A stretch of DNA of 64,000 nucleotides from Lytechinus pictus. Lineage: Eukaryota > Echinodermata > Echinoidea > Temnopleuroida > Toxopneustidae. Each line of letters starts with the position of its first letter. Position 1 is the stretch's first letter. The position numbers were made by a program, and so were the translations under genes. Below are positions 1-14,256 of the stretch, piece by piece. The stretch covers positions 23,828,317 to 23,892,316 of the forward strand of contig NC_087261.1 in NCBI RefSeq assembly GCF_037042905.1. The letters run 5' to 3'. The notes beneath the pieces are model-generated. The model was not told where the DNA came from and did not search any database. It saw only the letters and a program-made list of their open reading frames with translations.

Positions 1-431
1 GTTGTATGGGATGTCGGTGCGTGTTAATACCCCCTGCATCGTCACCATGTGATCTACTACATATATTGCATAGTAACCTTTTCATGCCAATGCTTTATAT
101 ACAACCATTTTCCTAATTTCCTGACGAAGATGATTATGGAATAACCGGTGTTATGACAAAAATTGTTTCATTATTGTAGAGTCGAATTAAATGTATTCAT
201 CATGGTTCTTTATGTTGTATTTATTCTCATGTGCAATGGTGAAATATGAGAAGTGAGAAGTTTTGGAATCATCGTTGCTTCTTAACCCAAGGTTTCTAAC
301 ACATTGTGTTACATATCTAAGCTAACAAAGTTTATTTATTATGGTAGACTGATTCCCGTTATGATATTGTGAATTCCAATCAAAACATAAACTTACTAAT
401 ACCATGATAACCGCAGGGGTGACAAGACATA

Positions 432-617
432 TGCTCCGGCGACAATTGCTCCGGGCATTATGTCGTCTAAGATATATGGTTGGGAATAAAGCTGCAATGG
501 GGTTTTATGTTAGGGTTAGGCTTTGGATAGGGTGGTGTTTTTAAATCCAGGGTTGAAGTTAAGTCATTCCATTGCGTCTGAAACATGCAGCAGATCAATT
601 GTCGCCGGACAAAATGC
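432..617. mobile_element. MITE with GCTCCGGCGACAATTG ends, copy A
   Basis: The left end TGCTCCGGCGACAATTG is mirrored at the right end by CAATTGTCGCCGG. The interior has TTAGGGTTAGG-like words. It is homologous to 35643-35840. It contains no coding sequence. Confidence 0.72.
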
Positions 618-949
618 CATGGAACCAATGCAGGTCCACTATCATTACGGCAAGATGATATACTGTCCATCTAAAGTTTTATAAACAATTCCTTCAAGTA
701 TTTATGGGGGGGGGGGGGACTGACCAACACTGCGTGTTGTATCTTATTAAATGTGCGGTATGAATGGCTAGTCTTAAAAATGTACCTTTTTAGATATTGC
801 AGCTGATGAATTAGCCTATATTATATTCGAGTAGAGCTAAAATGATTTTGAGAGGATACCACTCTGTCTTGCTATTTTGAAACGTAATTATTTCGATGTA
901 AATGTATCAAATCTTAAATTAGTGTGTTAAAATTAAGATAAGCCTATAT

Positions 950-1068
950 TACAAGACTACGCTACTGAGAGTGTTGCGTTATGGAAAGTGAACCTGGCTG
1001 GCCAGATATGAGTAGTTGAGGACCTGAAGTGGGGCTTTTAAAGCTGCTGGTTTTGATGTCCTTTGGTA
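950..1068. repeat. Diverged repeat, copy 1 (partner 10020-10140)
   Basis: Shares ACAAGACT, GTTGCGTTATGG/GTTCCGTTGTGG, GTGAACCTGG/ACGAACCTGG, GGCCAGAT.TGAG and a GGGCTT block in the same order with the segment at 10020-10140. Confidence 0.55.
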
Positions 1069-1389
1069 TATACATGTAGATGTATATATATATATATATA
1101 TATAAAAACGCAAGTTATTTAGCCATGATAGTATTTTGCTGTTTTTGAGTCTGACCATGTACATGTACTAGGTCCATGTTCTGACACAGAACGGCGTAAT
1201 AAGATCATTGACCTTTCTACGCACTTGCATTGATCAATTTTATCACCATGCAAGCTCCACCATATGTATACAACGCTATATGCGTGTTAACAATGGTTAA
1301 TGAAGTATTTTGAATTTGATACTGGAACCCCCCCCCCCCCATGTCCCCTATTTCCCCCTTATGCTCTAAGAGATTTTTGTAACAATTTT

Positions 1390-1640
1390 CTTAATAACTT
1401 GTGTTTTAATCATTGGACCCCATGGAAGAACAGTACTGTCTATGGGCAGAGCTGAACTGGGTGTCCTTCCGATTTCACTATTTATCATGTCTATCTCATA
1501 TTTTTTTTTTGTATATATCTGTTCTAATTTGTTATTCTTTTATACTTTGCTTTTATATGTTCATTTGTACATTCATGTTTATTTTTTTATTGTGAATTTC
1601 GGAAAATAAATAAATACAAAAAATACAAATACAAATGATG
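1390..1640 (+). mobile_element. Possible truncated LINE 3' end
   Basis: GGACCCCATGGAAGAACAG, CTATGGGCAGAGCTGAAC and GGGTGTCCTTCC, then a T-rich stretch and GGAAAATAAATAAATAC plus an ACAAA-rich tail, look like a short 3' remnant of a non-LTR element with its A-rich tail. Confidence 0.4.
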
Positions 1641-3582
1641 TTAAAGTTCTATAATATAATAAGAATATTCAAAGAGAAACCGTTTTAATTCATTTATCGC
1701 ATATACGTATTCGCACGATGAGTAGTATATTTGTGGTGGCATTTTGCCATTCTCTGTCTAAAACATTCCCTGATGAAGATCACGCGATCAAAATCATGGT
1801 TAAGTAAATTCTTTCGCCATATTCAAGTGTATGGGTGGGGGTCAATGTGGTTGTATGCAGAAATCCGATACACTTCTTTCGTGTTCTCGTTCACAATAAG
1901 TAATGGAAGTAACATTTCAATATACCTGTACGATGAATACCGGCCCTTTGTCCAAATTATTCAATTTCCTTTGAAAAAGTACAGTACTATTCTACCATGG
2001 GGATCATAACTCTTTCGAAGAAGGGGCGGGGCGCAATTGGAATTGATTTTTTCTGATACACTTTATTATGCAATTGTCAATAAGCTAGTAAACTAAAACA
2101 AATACACCATTTAGTACTTACTGCATACGTCTTTTATGCGAATCGGAATATCTAGAACAGAAATGCATTTATTCACATGGAGTAGCATTATGACATTCAA
2201 TCGTATTTTAATATGGCAGGCATATACTATTCATATTGATAGGCTCTACCAGCAGAAAACCGCAAGCAGGCTGATTGCTTCACCAAAGCCAGCACATTTA
2301 TTCCAACTTAATGAAGAGAGTCATATACCATCCAACCCACATACAGCACATTGCATGCGTATCTCCAGCGACATACCTAATTAGAACCATTACTTGCAAG
2401 TTAACAATGCAACGGCTTTAAAGGCAAATCCAATGCAAAGGGAAATGCTCTCTAAAAGTATGATATTCAAAGAAAGGGATTTGTTAAAGTTTGAACGAAA
2501 TCGTTAAAAAAATAAGAAAGCTATGAATTTTTGAAAGTTTGTATAACTTTGTTACCGGTATACATGTACATATACACATGTAAAACTGACCATATTATCA
2601 ATTTGATATGTACGGTATTACTTTGACTAAATGAGTAAGATTTTTTTTTTTCAAGGTTTTCACAATAAATTATAATCTCATTGATAAGGACGTGTAACAT
2701 GTTCGTATGCTTCAGTATATTTGATTACGACCATGATGAAACAGTACTTAGGAGAAAACCAAAAGTTCCTGATAAGAAGGTTTTCCTTACTGGTTATTTT
2801 ACCGAGTTGCCGATTTCAGATGTACATAGTTCCAAAAACAGCCATTGTAACATTTCAAACTCCTGGTTGATTCCTTTCAACCTTGTATTATTCTTTTAAA
2901 TTTCTTACTTCGCACCAATTACTTAAGTCGATGAATAACATGATTAAATTCAGTTTTAAAGATGTCTGAGGCCGCATTGTAATCGTATAATACACACAAA
3001 TAAACTTTTAGGTGTCAACCTTGAGTAAGTATGCGCATAGTGATCTAAACATGTTGAATAAAATCAAACACATGCACATTAAGTAAAGACTGCTGTCAGT
3101 CATCACATTTTATAGTAAGTTATTATGAAATACATTACAATTTTTCTGTCTTCGTGTCTGAATTGGGCAAAAGTTTTACAACATTTAATGACCTAGAAAA
3201 GACGACAAAAACGACGTATTTAAGTGTGTGACAGTTACCACGAATGCTAATTACCCATACTGCCGTCAATTTAAAGGAAGTTTCCCTTTCATCCATTTTT
3301 ACCTTATTTATCCTAAAGCTTTATGTAAAAACTAGGGTAAAATTAGTTGATGATATTTCAAGTGCATTCGTTCCCCTTTTATCTCTTCCAGGCACACGGC
3401 ATTCACAAATTCAATTGGTGTACATTATTGTGTCGTAACCATACTTTTACCCCTACGCGAAAATGAGTTGATGGGACCGAGAGGGAAAACACGTCCTTCT
3501 TTGTGGCTGTTCTGCTGTAAAAAATTATTCTGTAAAACCATATTTCCTGCTTTCATGATATCACCTTTCTACTTAATAAAAA

Positions 3583-3661
3583 TTTTCTCTCTCGATTAAA
3601 AAATAAAAGTGTATCCACAAAAGTTTTCTCTCTCGATTAAGAAATGAAAGTGTATCCACAT
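3583..3661. repeat. Tandem duplication of a 41-bp unit
   Basis: TTTTCTCTCTCGATTAA followed by AGTGTATCCACA occurs at 3583 and again at 3624. Confidence 0.8.
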
Positions 3662-3754
3662 TCGAGAAACGTGCAAGCCTTTTTGTGTTTAAGACACAGA
3701 CGCCTCCATGTGGATGACCCCCTTCAAATCAATATGCATTTTGTTACGTCCCCT

Positions 3755-4163
3755 CAGTGTTTCCACAGACCCAAAACGAATTTCCCGAACTTGAATCCCA
3801 AATTTTACGAAATTTATAGACATTTCCTGGACTTTTCAAGTTAAAATTTTAACAAATCTCGGCAATGAAACAGCAAGCTTGATCAAAATCAAGGAATTTA
3901 ACTTTTTTTTTTCTTCACGCCTTTTTTAGAAATAGGAAAAAAAAAATGAAATGGGAGCGCGAGCAGAAAATTTTGAGCTTTCTTTGAGACAAACAAATCC
4001 CTGAAATATAGCATGAATGTTGACATTTGTAACGTTTAATTTTTTTTTATTGTAATTTTTGGATTTCCCGGAAATACCTGAAATTATTCATTACCCGAAA
4101 ATTACCTGAAAATAATCCGGATTTCCAGGAATTTGGGTATTTTCCTTCAACGTGGAAAGACTG
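3755..4163. mobile_element. Nonautonomous hAT-like element, copy 1
   Basis: The ends are CAGTGTTTCCAC and GTGGAAAGACTG. Flanking octamers CGTCCCCT and TGTCCCTT match at 6 of 8 positions, consistent with an aged 8-bp hAT target duplication. It is homologous along its length to 48037-48454. Confidence 0.78.
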
Positions 4164-4924
4164 TGTCCCTTCTTTCGATATAGCTTTGGTGATTCAACTA
4201 TCATGATACGTATCAATATAATAGTTTACCTTATTCAACGATCAACATGTGCAGTTTATAACATGCTACGATCATAAGCATTACATTATAGACTGACCCA
4301 GGTGTCGGGCTTACATTTTTTTTTCAGCTCGGAGACATATTTTTATAATCCACTTTGTAGTTAATGAACATCATCAATTTGTTCTAGAGACCTACTTTGG
4401 TGGACGGTGCGATTTCCAAGGGATTTGTAGACACCAAACCTAATCCTTATAGGAGAATGTGACAATGTGACCTTGTAAAAACTTTTGGAATTTCATCATT
4501 GGTCCTAAATACTCTGATGGTCTGAAGAAATAGTTTCATGGAACACATTTTTGTAATGATGTACGTAGTATAATTGAATGAAATGAAACTATGGTCAATG
4601 ATATATCTTATCATACCCGGACGATTCACAGAACTGGTGGAATTTATTGGCACGATAGAGCGCTCATATCAACCAAAATATGATGACTTGTAGGAAACCA
4701 TGTGGCAAAAGAAACGAGAGAGGGGAAGGGCGTTATCTATAATTTCATTGTCAGGAATTAATGATTTTTGTTCATTTATTGATATTCGTTCAGGTGGGGA
4801 AAAATACATCAATTATTTGTGATAACTGTTGCACGTTCCTTTCACGATATTTGTCTCGTGACAAATGGTCATTGGTGCAAATGCACGAGTAGCCATGCAA
4901 AGGTGTAAACACAATGTTTACAAT

Positions 4925-5193
4925 CACTAGCGTACCTAAGGGGGGTTGACGAGTCACAACTCATGCAAAGGACGTATCCCTGCCCCCCCCCCCCCTGACG
5001 AGTCAAAACGGATCCCTGACGAGCCACAAATGGCCACCTCCTTTGAACTTGAAAACCTTTTTTTTTTTGCTTAATTTTTTTCTCGTGCGAAATGTCCTTT
5101 ACTTGCGGTTGAAGCCTTTTTTTTTTGCTTGGCAAATTTTGGGGCAGACGAATTTGCCCCCCCCCCCTTTGGAAAATCCTAGGTACGCCACTG
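4925..5193. mobile_element. hAT-type MITE with perfect 8-bp target duplication
   Basis: The terminal inverted repeats are CACTAGCGTACCTAAGG and, reversed, CAGTGGCGTACCTAGG. Both sides carry the octamer TTTACAAT (4917-4924 and 5194-5201). The interior has C-runs and poly(T) tracts. The ends resemble those of the element at 60229-61161. Confidence 0.85.
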
Positions 5194-6038
5194 TTTACAA
5201 TGCAATACACAAGTCATTTTGATAATTAGAATGGTGTCTAAAATTGAATTTGAGAACGAGGGGCGATAGTTGTGACAGAAAGGGGGGAAAATGATAATAG
5301 CAGGGGCAGAATTACTCACAATAGATTTGTACATTAATCAATTTTCAAATCAAAGGGCGACGCCACATTGACAGAGGGCGACCTCCGGGAGGGGTATAGC
5401 AGGGGATCTTGGGAATTAAGAAAAAAAAATTATGTGAGTGAAAATAATGGGGAAATTGAGAAGAGTATCCAAAATAAGCTTTTGTTCGTTTCAGTTTATC
5501 ATAACATACATGTATCTCTATTTCTGAGGAAAAAAATCGAATGCACTTACGTTTCCTTCCCGCTAAAAAAAAAATACTGGAACCATGCCTTACGTGAATA
5601 TATTTAGCCGAAGTGTGTTATATTTCCCTTTCCCTAAGTATAATAAATTTCAAGATCACATCTCATATGATCACAGTCCCTGTACATTAGGAAAAAAACA
5701 ACCTCTTCGAAGAAACGGGCACGTCGCATATCATTTCATGATGAAATACAAGAAAAACAGAATGTTGGGAATATTCATATCCTGGTAGCCAACAATAAGC
5801 TTGCAATAACTGAATCTGATAATTCAATCCCAGGACGCATCGAATTATTATTGCCCGCAAATTCTATTATCCCAGCACATCTCCTGAAATAAATTATATC
5901 GACCTTTTCGTGATCTTTGCCCGCCCCCATCCGCAGATGGAGGTATTTTCTTTCTCGATAGGTGCTTTAAAAGGCAGCTTGAACATGTTTTGAGAAGAAG
6001 AGCAAGGCGCAACGGGGTGTCTTTTCTCAATCTCGACC

Positions 6039-6157
6039 ATGACGGTCATGAAGTACGCCACCAAATTTAAATTCGATGGTGTCGGTCCACGGAAAGACAA
6101 CAATACGGTGTTCTCCTCCGAGCAAGAGAGTGAACGGTTACGTTTTGATAAAAATAG
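6039..6157 (+). CDS. Possible first coding exon, gene unknown
   Basis: ATG at 6039 in the context TCTCGACCATGA opens a 39-codon frame, starting MTVMKYATKFKFDGVG and ending in RLRFDKN, followed by a donor AATAG|GTATTC. An in-frame TGA lies about 42 nt upstream, so the start is fixed if this is an exon. Base composition is richer in G/C than the surroundings. No matching downstream exon is identified and the family is not recognised. Confidence 0.3.
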
Positions 6158-9100
6158 GTATTCATGTTCATCATCGCCACAACTATAATGCTGTTAATAA
6201 CTCTCGAATTTCAAATATAACACAGACAGGTAACTTTGGTTTTCTTGGCTGCTCGATAACTTATATCTACATGTATAATGTAAGGCAATATTATTTCAGA
6301 ACACTCAAATCTCTTCAGGTGAAATCCAGTATTCCATACATTTTCTGCGGCTGCAGCTATTCATCTTATAATTCATGGTTGGTGGACAATCCTAAGATAT
6401 AGTTTCCCAAAATGATAGACACCTTTAGTATTTGTATAATTTATTTCAAATTCATTTTCTTAAATCTAAGTAGCTATTTTATCGATCCTGAGATCATATT
6501 ATTGTTTATCATGTTTATGGGACTCTCATAATTAAAGTCCAGCTGACGATTGACATTCGAGTGAAACCCATCTGTGAAATAAAGAACGGTCCACTTATCT
6601 ATTACTTGAACGTGTGAAATTATTTTGAAACACAGGGTGAAATAACCTGTATTCCTTTCTGGAGCAATTCCACATGCGTCTTAACACTTCTTACAAACTT
6701 ACTATGTTTTCTCTGCCTCTCCCTCCCGCCCTGACAACACACACATGCCCACGAGTCCTTACGTTGCTATTAATGCATTCTCTTTGATCTTCAATATGTA
6801 TTTTAGCTGCGTCTCAACCCTATATACCTACACACCCCCTCTCCCCGTCTCTCTCTCTCTCTTTGTCTCTCTTTCACACGAACACACACCCTCACCCTCT
6901 CCCACCTACCCACACATACGCCGAAAGTCAATCTTATTGATAGAAAACCCCACACATCGGCACACACACCATTAAACACACACTTCTCTTGCTTTCCTCT
7001 TCTCCTTTCTTACAACCTTTTCCCGAATCCACCTGCCCAGTTTCCATCGTGCTGAAATCGCCAATCGAGTAATGAAAAATTGTAGGTAATTACAGAAGTC
7101 CTTCCCGACATCACCATCTCCTCTTTCGTCCACTCCATTGGTCGGCATTCTTTTCAGATAATACGGCTCTTTACATTCTGCCACAGCACCGGACAGGAAA
7201 ATACTGTGTGCTATTTTCCCTTACCACCTAGCCTTTTGCCAAGGCCAGTAGTAACGACATTATGTTGAAATGTATACCATTAGGTCTACTATTGATATTT
7301 TTTTAATCACATCATTTTTTTAGATATTTTTTTGCAGATTTTTCTCAGATTTTTTTCCAGACTTTTTATGCTTATTATTATTTTTTCTGTAAGATGCACT
7401 TATCGGATTCAGGAAAGAGGAGAGATATAACAGAGAACACGGAAATACAGTGCTACACACCTTCCCTTCCTTTTTTTTTGCTAGCCTTCGTGTTCAATGC
7501 ATGTATTCATCCACTTATTTTGCTCAGCTGCAGTGTAGTAATGTTCGGACTGCTATACACTGATAATAATTATTCCCAGATAAAAAAAAAGTTTGACTTG
7601 CCATCCACCCGTATGGAATCATGGATCTACAGATGCATCATATCCCGGTGGCACAGAAACCTCAATGCCGGGGTGAAATGGTACGGTCATGTGATTCGGA
7701 AGTATCTACGTGACTACAAAGAATCACGTGAATATTTCATCACTTGTTTATGATATATTGAAATATACCAGGAAATCCTGCTCGAAACATAAACATGTAA
7801 CACATTCTGTATTCACCGCTATTGTTCTATTTAATGTATTTGTATAACTACTCCTTTGATCAACAGCCTCATTCCAGAGGGAATAACTAAGGTTTTGTAA
7901 TTATTTGTAACACAAAAACAGCAAGCGATGGTGTGACGTTTGCTAAAAATGTTGTCTGGTATATATATATAACCAATCTTTTTTTTATTGCAATCAGCCA
8001 CACACAGGTAACTGTAAGATAATCATACCTGGTGCTGCTCTATCCAAACCATAATGTTTATTATTATTATTACCTCACTCATTTGATTTTTGATTCAAAC
8101 ATGGCTGTTGTGTTATTTTCCCTTTAATAACGTGGAACATAATGGTAGATGGGATAATACATTCCTAATTCCCTCTGAATGAGTTTATGCTGTCTAATCT
8201 TCTGAATGGGAAGGGGACACCCCCACGGCTCTCTCCTCAACATTGTAAACAAAGAAAACTAAATGTATATCAACTTCTGTGTACACATTCAGCTTTGTAA
8301 ATGTCAGCGAAGAATAGTAACCGCTACTTTGTCAGCGCTCTATAAACACCTAAAGTCCTACCCTAATGCTACCAATGCTATAGTTTGATACAATTATAGC
8401 CAGAAATGCGATTAGAATTCTTACAATCGGTATTTGAACATGTTTAATAAAATAATAAAGTTTAAATGCCCCGTTTCATCTGATCATTGCGAAAGACCGG
8501 CGCCACCATCGCCATTTGCGTTCGTGCTTTCCACGTCACCTTAGGGATTATAATTGTTTGTGTGATCTTGTAAAACCAGATGTAAATATATACACCGCCT
8601 TTACTTTGTAATTTTTAGCAGGGCAAAGTTGTTTCTCAATGCTTGATCGGAATATTCACCATAGTTATTTTCAATCTAAAAATGAATGAGTAACCTTTTC
8701 TTTACAGCAAAGGCAAATCGAACAGTTACCTTTACAGAGAACCAAATCAAATAAATGGATAAATGTGACATTGTCTACGTGGGTGCAACTCGGTTTGGTT
8801 TAATGTTTCTAGAGCTAATATAAACACTTCCCTCAAGCAGAAAAAAAAAAATCCTCGCAATCATAACCAATTATTGATTAACTTAGATTTTAAATGATTT
8901 AAAACTGGTAATGGAAAATGTTTATTTAATACCTCGATTCTGTAAAGGTGCGTTTTATTATAATTTTCCCTTCATGATCTTCTTTTTTTTTTATTCGACT
9001 TTGATTACCCTTTCTTCGTCCCCTTCTTCGTGTTCTTCTTCATCCTTGTTTTTTTTAAAAGATTAACAAATTTGATCAAAAAGACCCTGACATAAAAATT

Positions 9101-10019
9101 CGTATTGGTGTCGTTTGAACAATATTATACAGAGGATAAATGCGATAAAGTGTGCATTCTGTAACATATTCAACAAAATCAAGGTATAGTGCGAGCAATA
9201 TATTGGTGATGTAAGGAAACTCAATATTTGTGATACTTGTGCTAAATTAAATTGCTATCTAAGCTATGAAAAAACAACTAAAAATTATTATAAAAACCTG
9301 GGATATATAAAAATCTAAACTTTCACAATTTTACATGCTACTAAGAGTAGTAGCAGTAGTAGTTGCAGTAATATTAGTTGTAATAATTTGTCATAATTAG
9401 GATACTCGCCAAATTTTAGTGTAATTACTATTAATGATAATGATATACAATCGTTATTAAAATTATTCATCATTAATAATAGTCACAATAGTAAAAATAG
9501 TGGGACAAACAAAAAATGAGCAAATCGTCAAATAAAAAAAAAATGTCATTATGTTATACTTTCACATGCTCAAATGTTATATAACAAAAAACATAATACC
9601 CTACATCAATATGATCAAGGGAGCACTTAATTAATGCACTTGCTGGACAATGTATGTTTCTTCCGATGGTTCCGTGCATTGATGATATCTTTTTTAACCG
9701 ATCAAAATCGAATATAGTTGTCGGATGTTTGAAGTTACCAGACTTCAACGCTCTCCATTTTTATTGTCAGCGTAACTGAAGTTTCCTCTTCATCTTGAAG
9801 CTTAAGTCTGTCAACTAACACTGTGTGCTAGATAGCATTCTAAAAAAATATATTGAGAGAATATATTGGTGATATAGAGGATAAATCTATAGTCAATACT
9901 CAAATCAGTTTATTCAGTCTGAAATGTTTGTTTGTGCGTTTTTTTTTAAGCTACCTGTTTTGATACATTATTGTGCTATGGATATATTGAGTAGTGAGTT
10001 AGTGGGTTAGCATTCAAGA

Positions 10020-10140
10020 GGGGCTATTTCACAAGACTTCACTTGAGACTGTTCCGTTGTGGGTAACGAACCTGGCCAGATGTGAGTTATTCAGGATTTC
10101 AGGATGGGCTTGTCAGGCCGTCGGTTCGTATTGCCTTTAA
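10020..10140. repeat. Diverged repeat, copy 2 (partner 950-1068)
   Basis: Same ordered words as 950-1068, ending GTCGGTTCGTATTGCC. This may be an old SINE fragment. Confidence 0.55.
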
Positions 10141-11179
10141 ATAGAAACAAAACGGAAAAGACTTGCACGAGGCTACACATGCTAGAATCAATCCATCGAT
10201 ATTTTATGGGAAGACTTTAAAATCTCATGCAATATTGAGTAAGTGTCCGCGGAGTTATTTATTCTCCGCGAGTTAGATTTAGTGGTCCTAAGGTGTGCTT
10301 TATCTGAGTGAATCCTGGCATACCTAATTTATTTTGTTGGTGATGCATCTGCTCTCCTTTGCTGCCATTCACACCAAACAAAAATCATCATCGGATCGAA
10401 TAAACTTGTTTTTTGTCATAATTTCGATAATAATCGATTAATCAGTGATCTGTTATCGTTGATGTGACACCGGAGTTAGGCGACTTATTCAGCACTTAAA
10501 CGCAGACTATACATCATGAACGAAATTCTATTTGTCATGACGACGTTTCACCTTAATGATGATAAACATGTTATGTGTAATAAAAAGTATCATGTTATTA
10601 TGGCTATTGCATATTTATTCCAATCATTTTGTTGACAAAACAAAGAGGAAATGTACATTAGATGACACTAATGTCGATAGTGATGTTTCCTCGCCGCCAG
10701 TGTGTTAATTTCATTATTATCATTATTTTCATAATTGTCCTTATTATCATTATTTTGTATTTTGTCGTAGCAAATATACAATATTGTTGTGACAATATAT
10801 TATTTGGTTTAGTCAGCTGTTTACAAATGAAATATAGACACAAACAGTGAATATGAGTGTATTTTTTGGAGAGTCATATTAAATAAAATAAAAAACCAGC
10901 AGCAACAACCAAGTCGTTATTTCACCTGTTCCCTTGAACAATTCAGAATGCCTTGAAAACATGGTCCATGTTACACGGATCGTCCTTAAGTATATTGGCG
11001 ATCAGCGAATGCAAAGAAAGTGACGTCGCCAAATCTGCGCTTTCACTTCGCATAATTGTTCTCCTATTCAAGCCTGTGTCCCTTTACCCTCTCCCCTCAT
11101 TTATCTCTCCCTCTCTCTGAATCTCTCCATTCTCACTGTCTTTCTGCCTCTGACTCCTCTCCATCAATATCCTCACCTC

Positions 11180-11410
11180 TAGGGTCGGATCAAGGATTTT
11201 CCCAAAATGGGGGCACATTTTTCCGAGAAAAAAGTTGACAAGCAAACAAATAAAAATGAATTAAATAAAAAGGTCTTCACTTTCAAAGGGGGGGGGGGGG
11301 CACTTCTTTTTTAATGGCATTTTTACATTACACATTTTATTTTGCTTCTCAAAGGGGGGGGGGGGGGGCACGGGCCGGCTGTGCCCCCCCCCCCCCTCGA
11401 TCCGGTATTG
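11180..11410. mobile_element. hAT-type MITE with G-runs and 8-bp target duplication
   Basis: The ends are AGGGTCGGATCAAGG and, reversed, ATACCGGATCGAGG. The octamer CTCACCTC occurs on both sides (11172-11179 and 11411-11418). The interior is dominated by runs of 12 or more G or C. Confidence 0.7.
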
Positions 11411-14256
11411 CTCACCTCCCTCTTTCCTTCAACATGTACAAACACACACGCGCGCGCACATAATCCCTCATTCATGCACAATTGGGCGCATTTCATCTCC
11501 CTCCCTCCACCTCTTTCTCTCTCTCTCCAAATCTTCTTTGTGCATTTCTATTTTCCCAATAAAATTTTGTTTCTCTGATTTACCTCACAAATAAATGGTC
11601 ACAGTTCGCCCCAGAGCCGCGGTCGCTCTCACGATCCCCATTTCAGGTTGCACTTGCTCACCTTAACCATGTTAACAGGCCAGAAGATAGGAGAGAGAGA
11701 AATGATGCGCGCGCCCTTCCACGCACGCAGCCACGCGATATTTGGATAATATTCCCGCTCATTTGGTTATCATTTGTAGTAACCTTATATCGATCTTATT
11801 GTGGCGCGTTCGTATTTAAGAATTTGTTTCTGTCATTGATTAAGTGATCTATGAATGAAGTGGTTGATTCCATAATATTCCTACGAGAACATGGATCTGT
11901 GAAGTTCTTTAATAGACGCGTTGTCAAAGAACAAATTCCTTTCCAACGGATGAGCAGGGCTGACCTTAAACTCGAATCTTGGACCTCGCAGAAACTCTGA
12001 TCCCTGGTTCATATGAAGTCAAACCATCCTCTGGAACTTTGGGAATGTAAGCGTCGGGAAAAATCCTGGATATTCCAATTTTACGTATTAAAGACAAAGA
12101 TACATCTGTATTTCATCAATCTTTGCGTCTTCAACCATTAGTATAAGTTGGACCTCCTCAAAACTTCAACGACACGACTGATTTTTTTTTAAGAAACTGT
12201 TCTTAGATTTTGCGATTACCCAGTTGCAGCATTCGTCTTGTATTGATATCTTTACAGAAAACCAGCCTGTACATTTCAAAATGTAGGTCTTGTTTTCATG
12301 GAACTGAGCTTACTTTAAATGTTAACATTTTACAGTCTGGCGAAGTGTGACAGCGATGTATGCACGTCTCGAGGCATATCTTCTTCAGCCAGCTTTTTGT
12401 TTGAATTTTTTTAAAGAGTATATCAAAACTATTCTTCATTGCTGAATGACTTTATAGCACGAGTGCGACGAACAAGGCAACTTAAAGGATGCACTTTTAT
12501 ACAGGTTCCTGGAAAATGAGTGCAAAACTCGGAAACAAAACTACAAAAAGGATAATCATCTGGATTAACTTCAACTAGATGCACACAGTGAATACATTAG
12601 AGTGCATAGACATCAACCTAGGAGAAGTCGATCGACTTTGTCTCAATAAAGTATTTTGATTGAGCATCATTCACATGCTCCACTTAGGAGCTTGCATTTT
12701 GAATTTGATTACACTAAGAGGAGAAAGAAAAAGGAGAACATGTATTTTGCACCTGCCGCTCGGAAATATACATCTGCATTTGAACAGAGGATTGAAAATA
12801 TAGCGTGAAGGCTATTGACAGACTTGCACGATGTAAGGGACAAAAAATAATTCTACAGTGGACACATTCGGAAAATATGAAACATTGTGTAGCATGTATG
12901 TATATAATTGAAAGTGTTATGTTTAACCATATAATGTATGTACATCGCAGAAAATGGAGATGCGTGGGGTTTTTCTTCTTGATTGTAAATGCCAGGTTAT
13001 TACTATCATTATTATTATTATCATCAAGATCAGAACTGTGTGGAATCCTTATTGAGTCTTCTCCCTCTCTCTCACTCTTTGTGAGTTCTATTAATGCAAC
13101 ATGTCATCGTGTTTGAATACCATAATGGATGTGGAACTAATGTGAATTTGAACCAAGGGAGTCTAATTAATGAGTGAGTCTCATCATCGTCATCTTTCGG
13201 TGCTGTGACATCCTTTTGTTTGGATTTATTCTGGATTAGGCCGACGTTGTTTGTAAACTGTCGGTCCTCTACTGACGCCCTGTCACGTAGCACATTGTAT
13301 CCCCCTTTCATCATATAAATGTGTAGTGCTATTATTGAGATTGCTTCGTGACTTACCTCAAGTTGATTTCGCTTCCGTAGCTATTCGGAAAAAATCAACA
13401 TTTTCTTTTTTTGAATGCGCAAATGTACTTTTGAGAGTTGCCTCCATTCAACCCCATGCGAAGTAAATCATTGTTCGTTCATCGCGCAAGGTAATGCCCA
13501 TATTTTCATCCAAGACATTTTCTTTCCAGCGAGAATGCAAATGGAACTTTACCTCGTGTACCTCAGCTTGCACTTTGAAGAATACAAACCTTACAAACAT
13601 GGTCTTCATGTAATGATAGAAATTGTCAATAGCTGGAATAGAAAGATTCTCCTTGTCCTCTTACCTTGTCACTATTTGTGCAAAGATCATCAGTTACATC
13701 GAAACCTCCAAACTTGTCATGATTGAGGAATCATTTTATTACAATTCATTGAGAATGAAGAGCCTGTAGAGATCTGTAGGCAATCGTTAGCATTAAAGAA
13801 CCTTGGAAATGAGATTATTTGGTTTAAAATGCAACAGAGGTTGACAAATTTTTGGCAGCCATTTAAAAAGGTGATGGAGGACCCGATGAGCCCCCTATTA
13901 AAGTGCGATAGATCATTGGCCGGATATATGCCTTTACTTCATGTAGTGACTGTAGTAGGCCTGTTTAATTCTACATACGTGCAGTCAGTTAAAATTTGAA
14001 GGAGTCGGTCTAGATATTCAAGAAAAGAGACAGCTGGAAGCGGCATTCTATGATAAAGGAACATATTTTTTACCCGGGGAAGCGAACACTTATGGTACCA
14101 TTCTCATGGTTTTGCTATATGTTTGGTCTGAATAACATCGCTAACTGTCTTGACTGCTGACTGCTCTTCGCATTGCTTCTCTTCCTGAACAAACAGAGAA
14201 GTGAAATACCAGCACACGCGCAAGTTCAATGATTGTGGCTTAGGGAAAGTGCAGAC

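Larger units (their letters stand above)
6158..14256. other. Non-coding stretch
   Basis: AT-rich sequence with low-complexity CT and CA tracts (6720-6975), the MITE at 11180-11410 and a diverged repeat at 10020. Short open frames have no coding character. Confidence 0.6.

Noticed and set aside
7394..7753. 119-codon open frame on the plus strand
   Set aside because: Starts in low-complexity T-rich sequence and shows no conserved or domain-like segment.
13415..13726. 103-codon open frame and a Cys-rich alternative frame after TTTCTTTCCAG
   Set aside because: No donor in the right phase and no recognisable domain.
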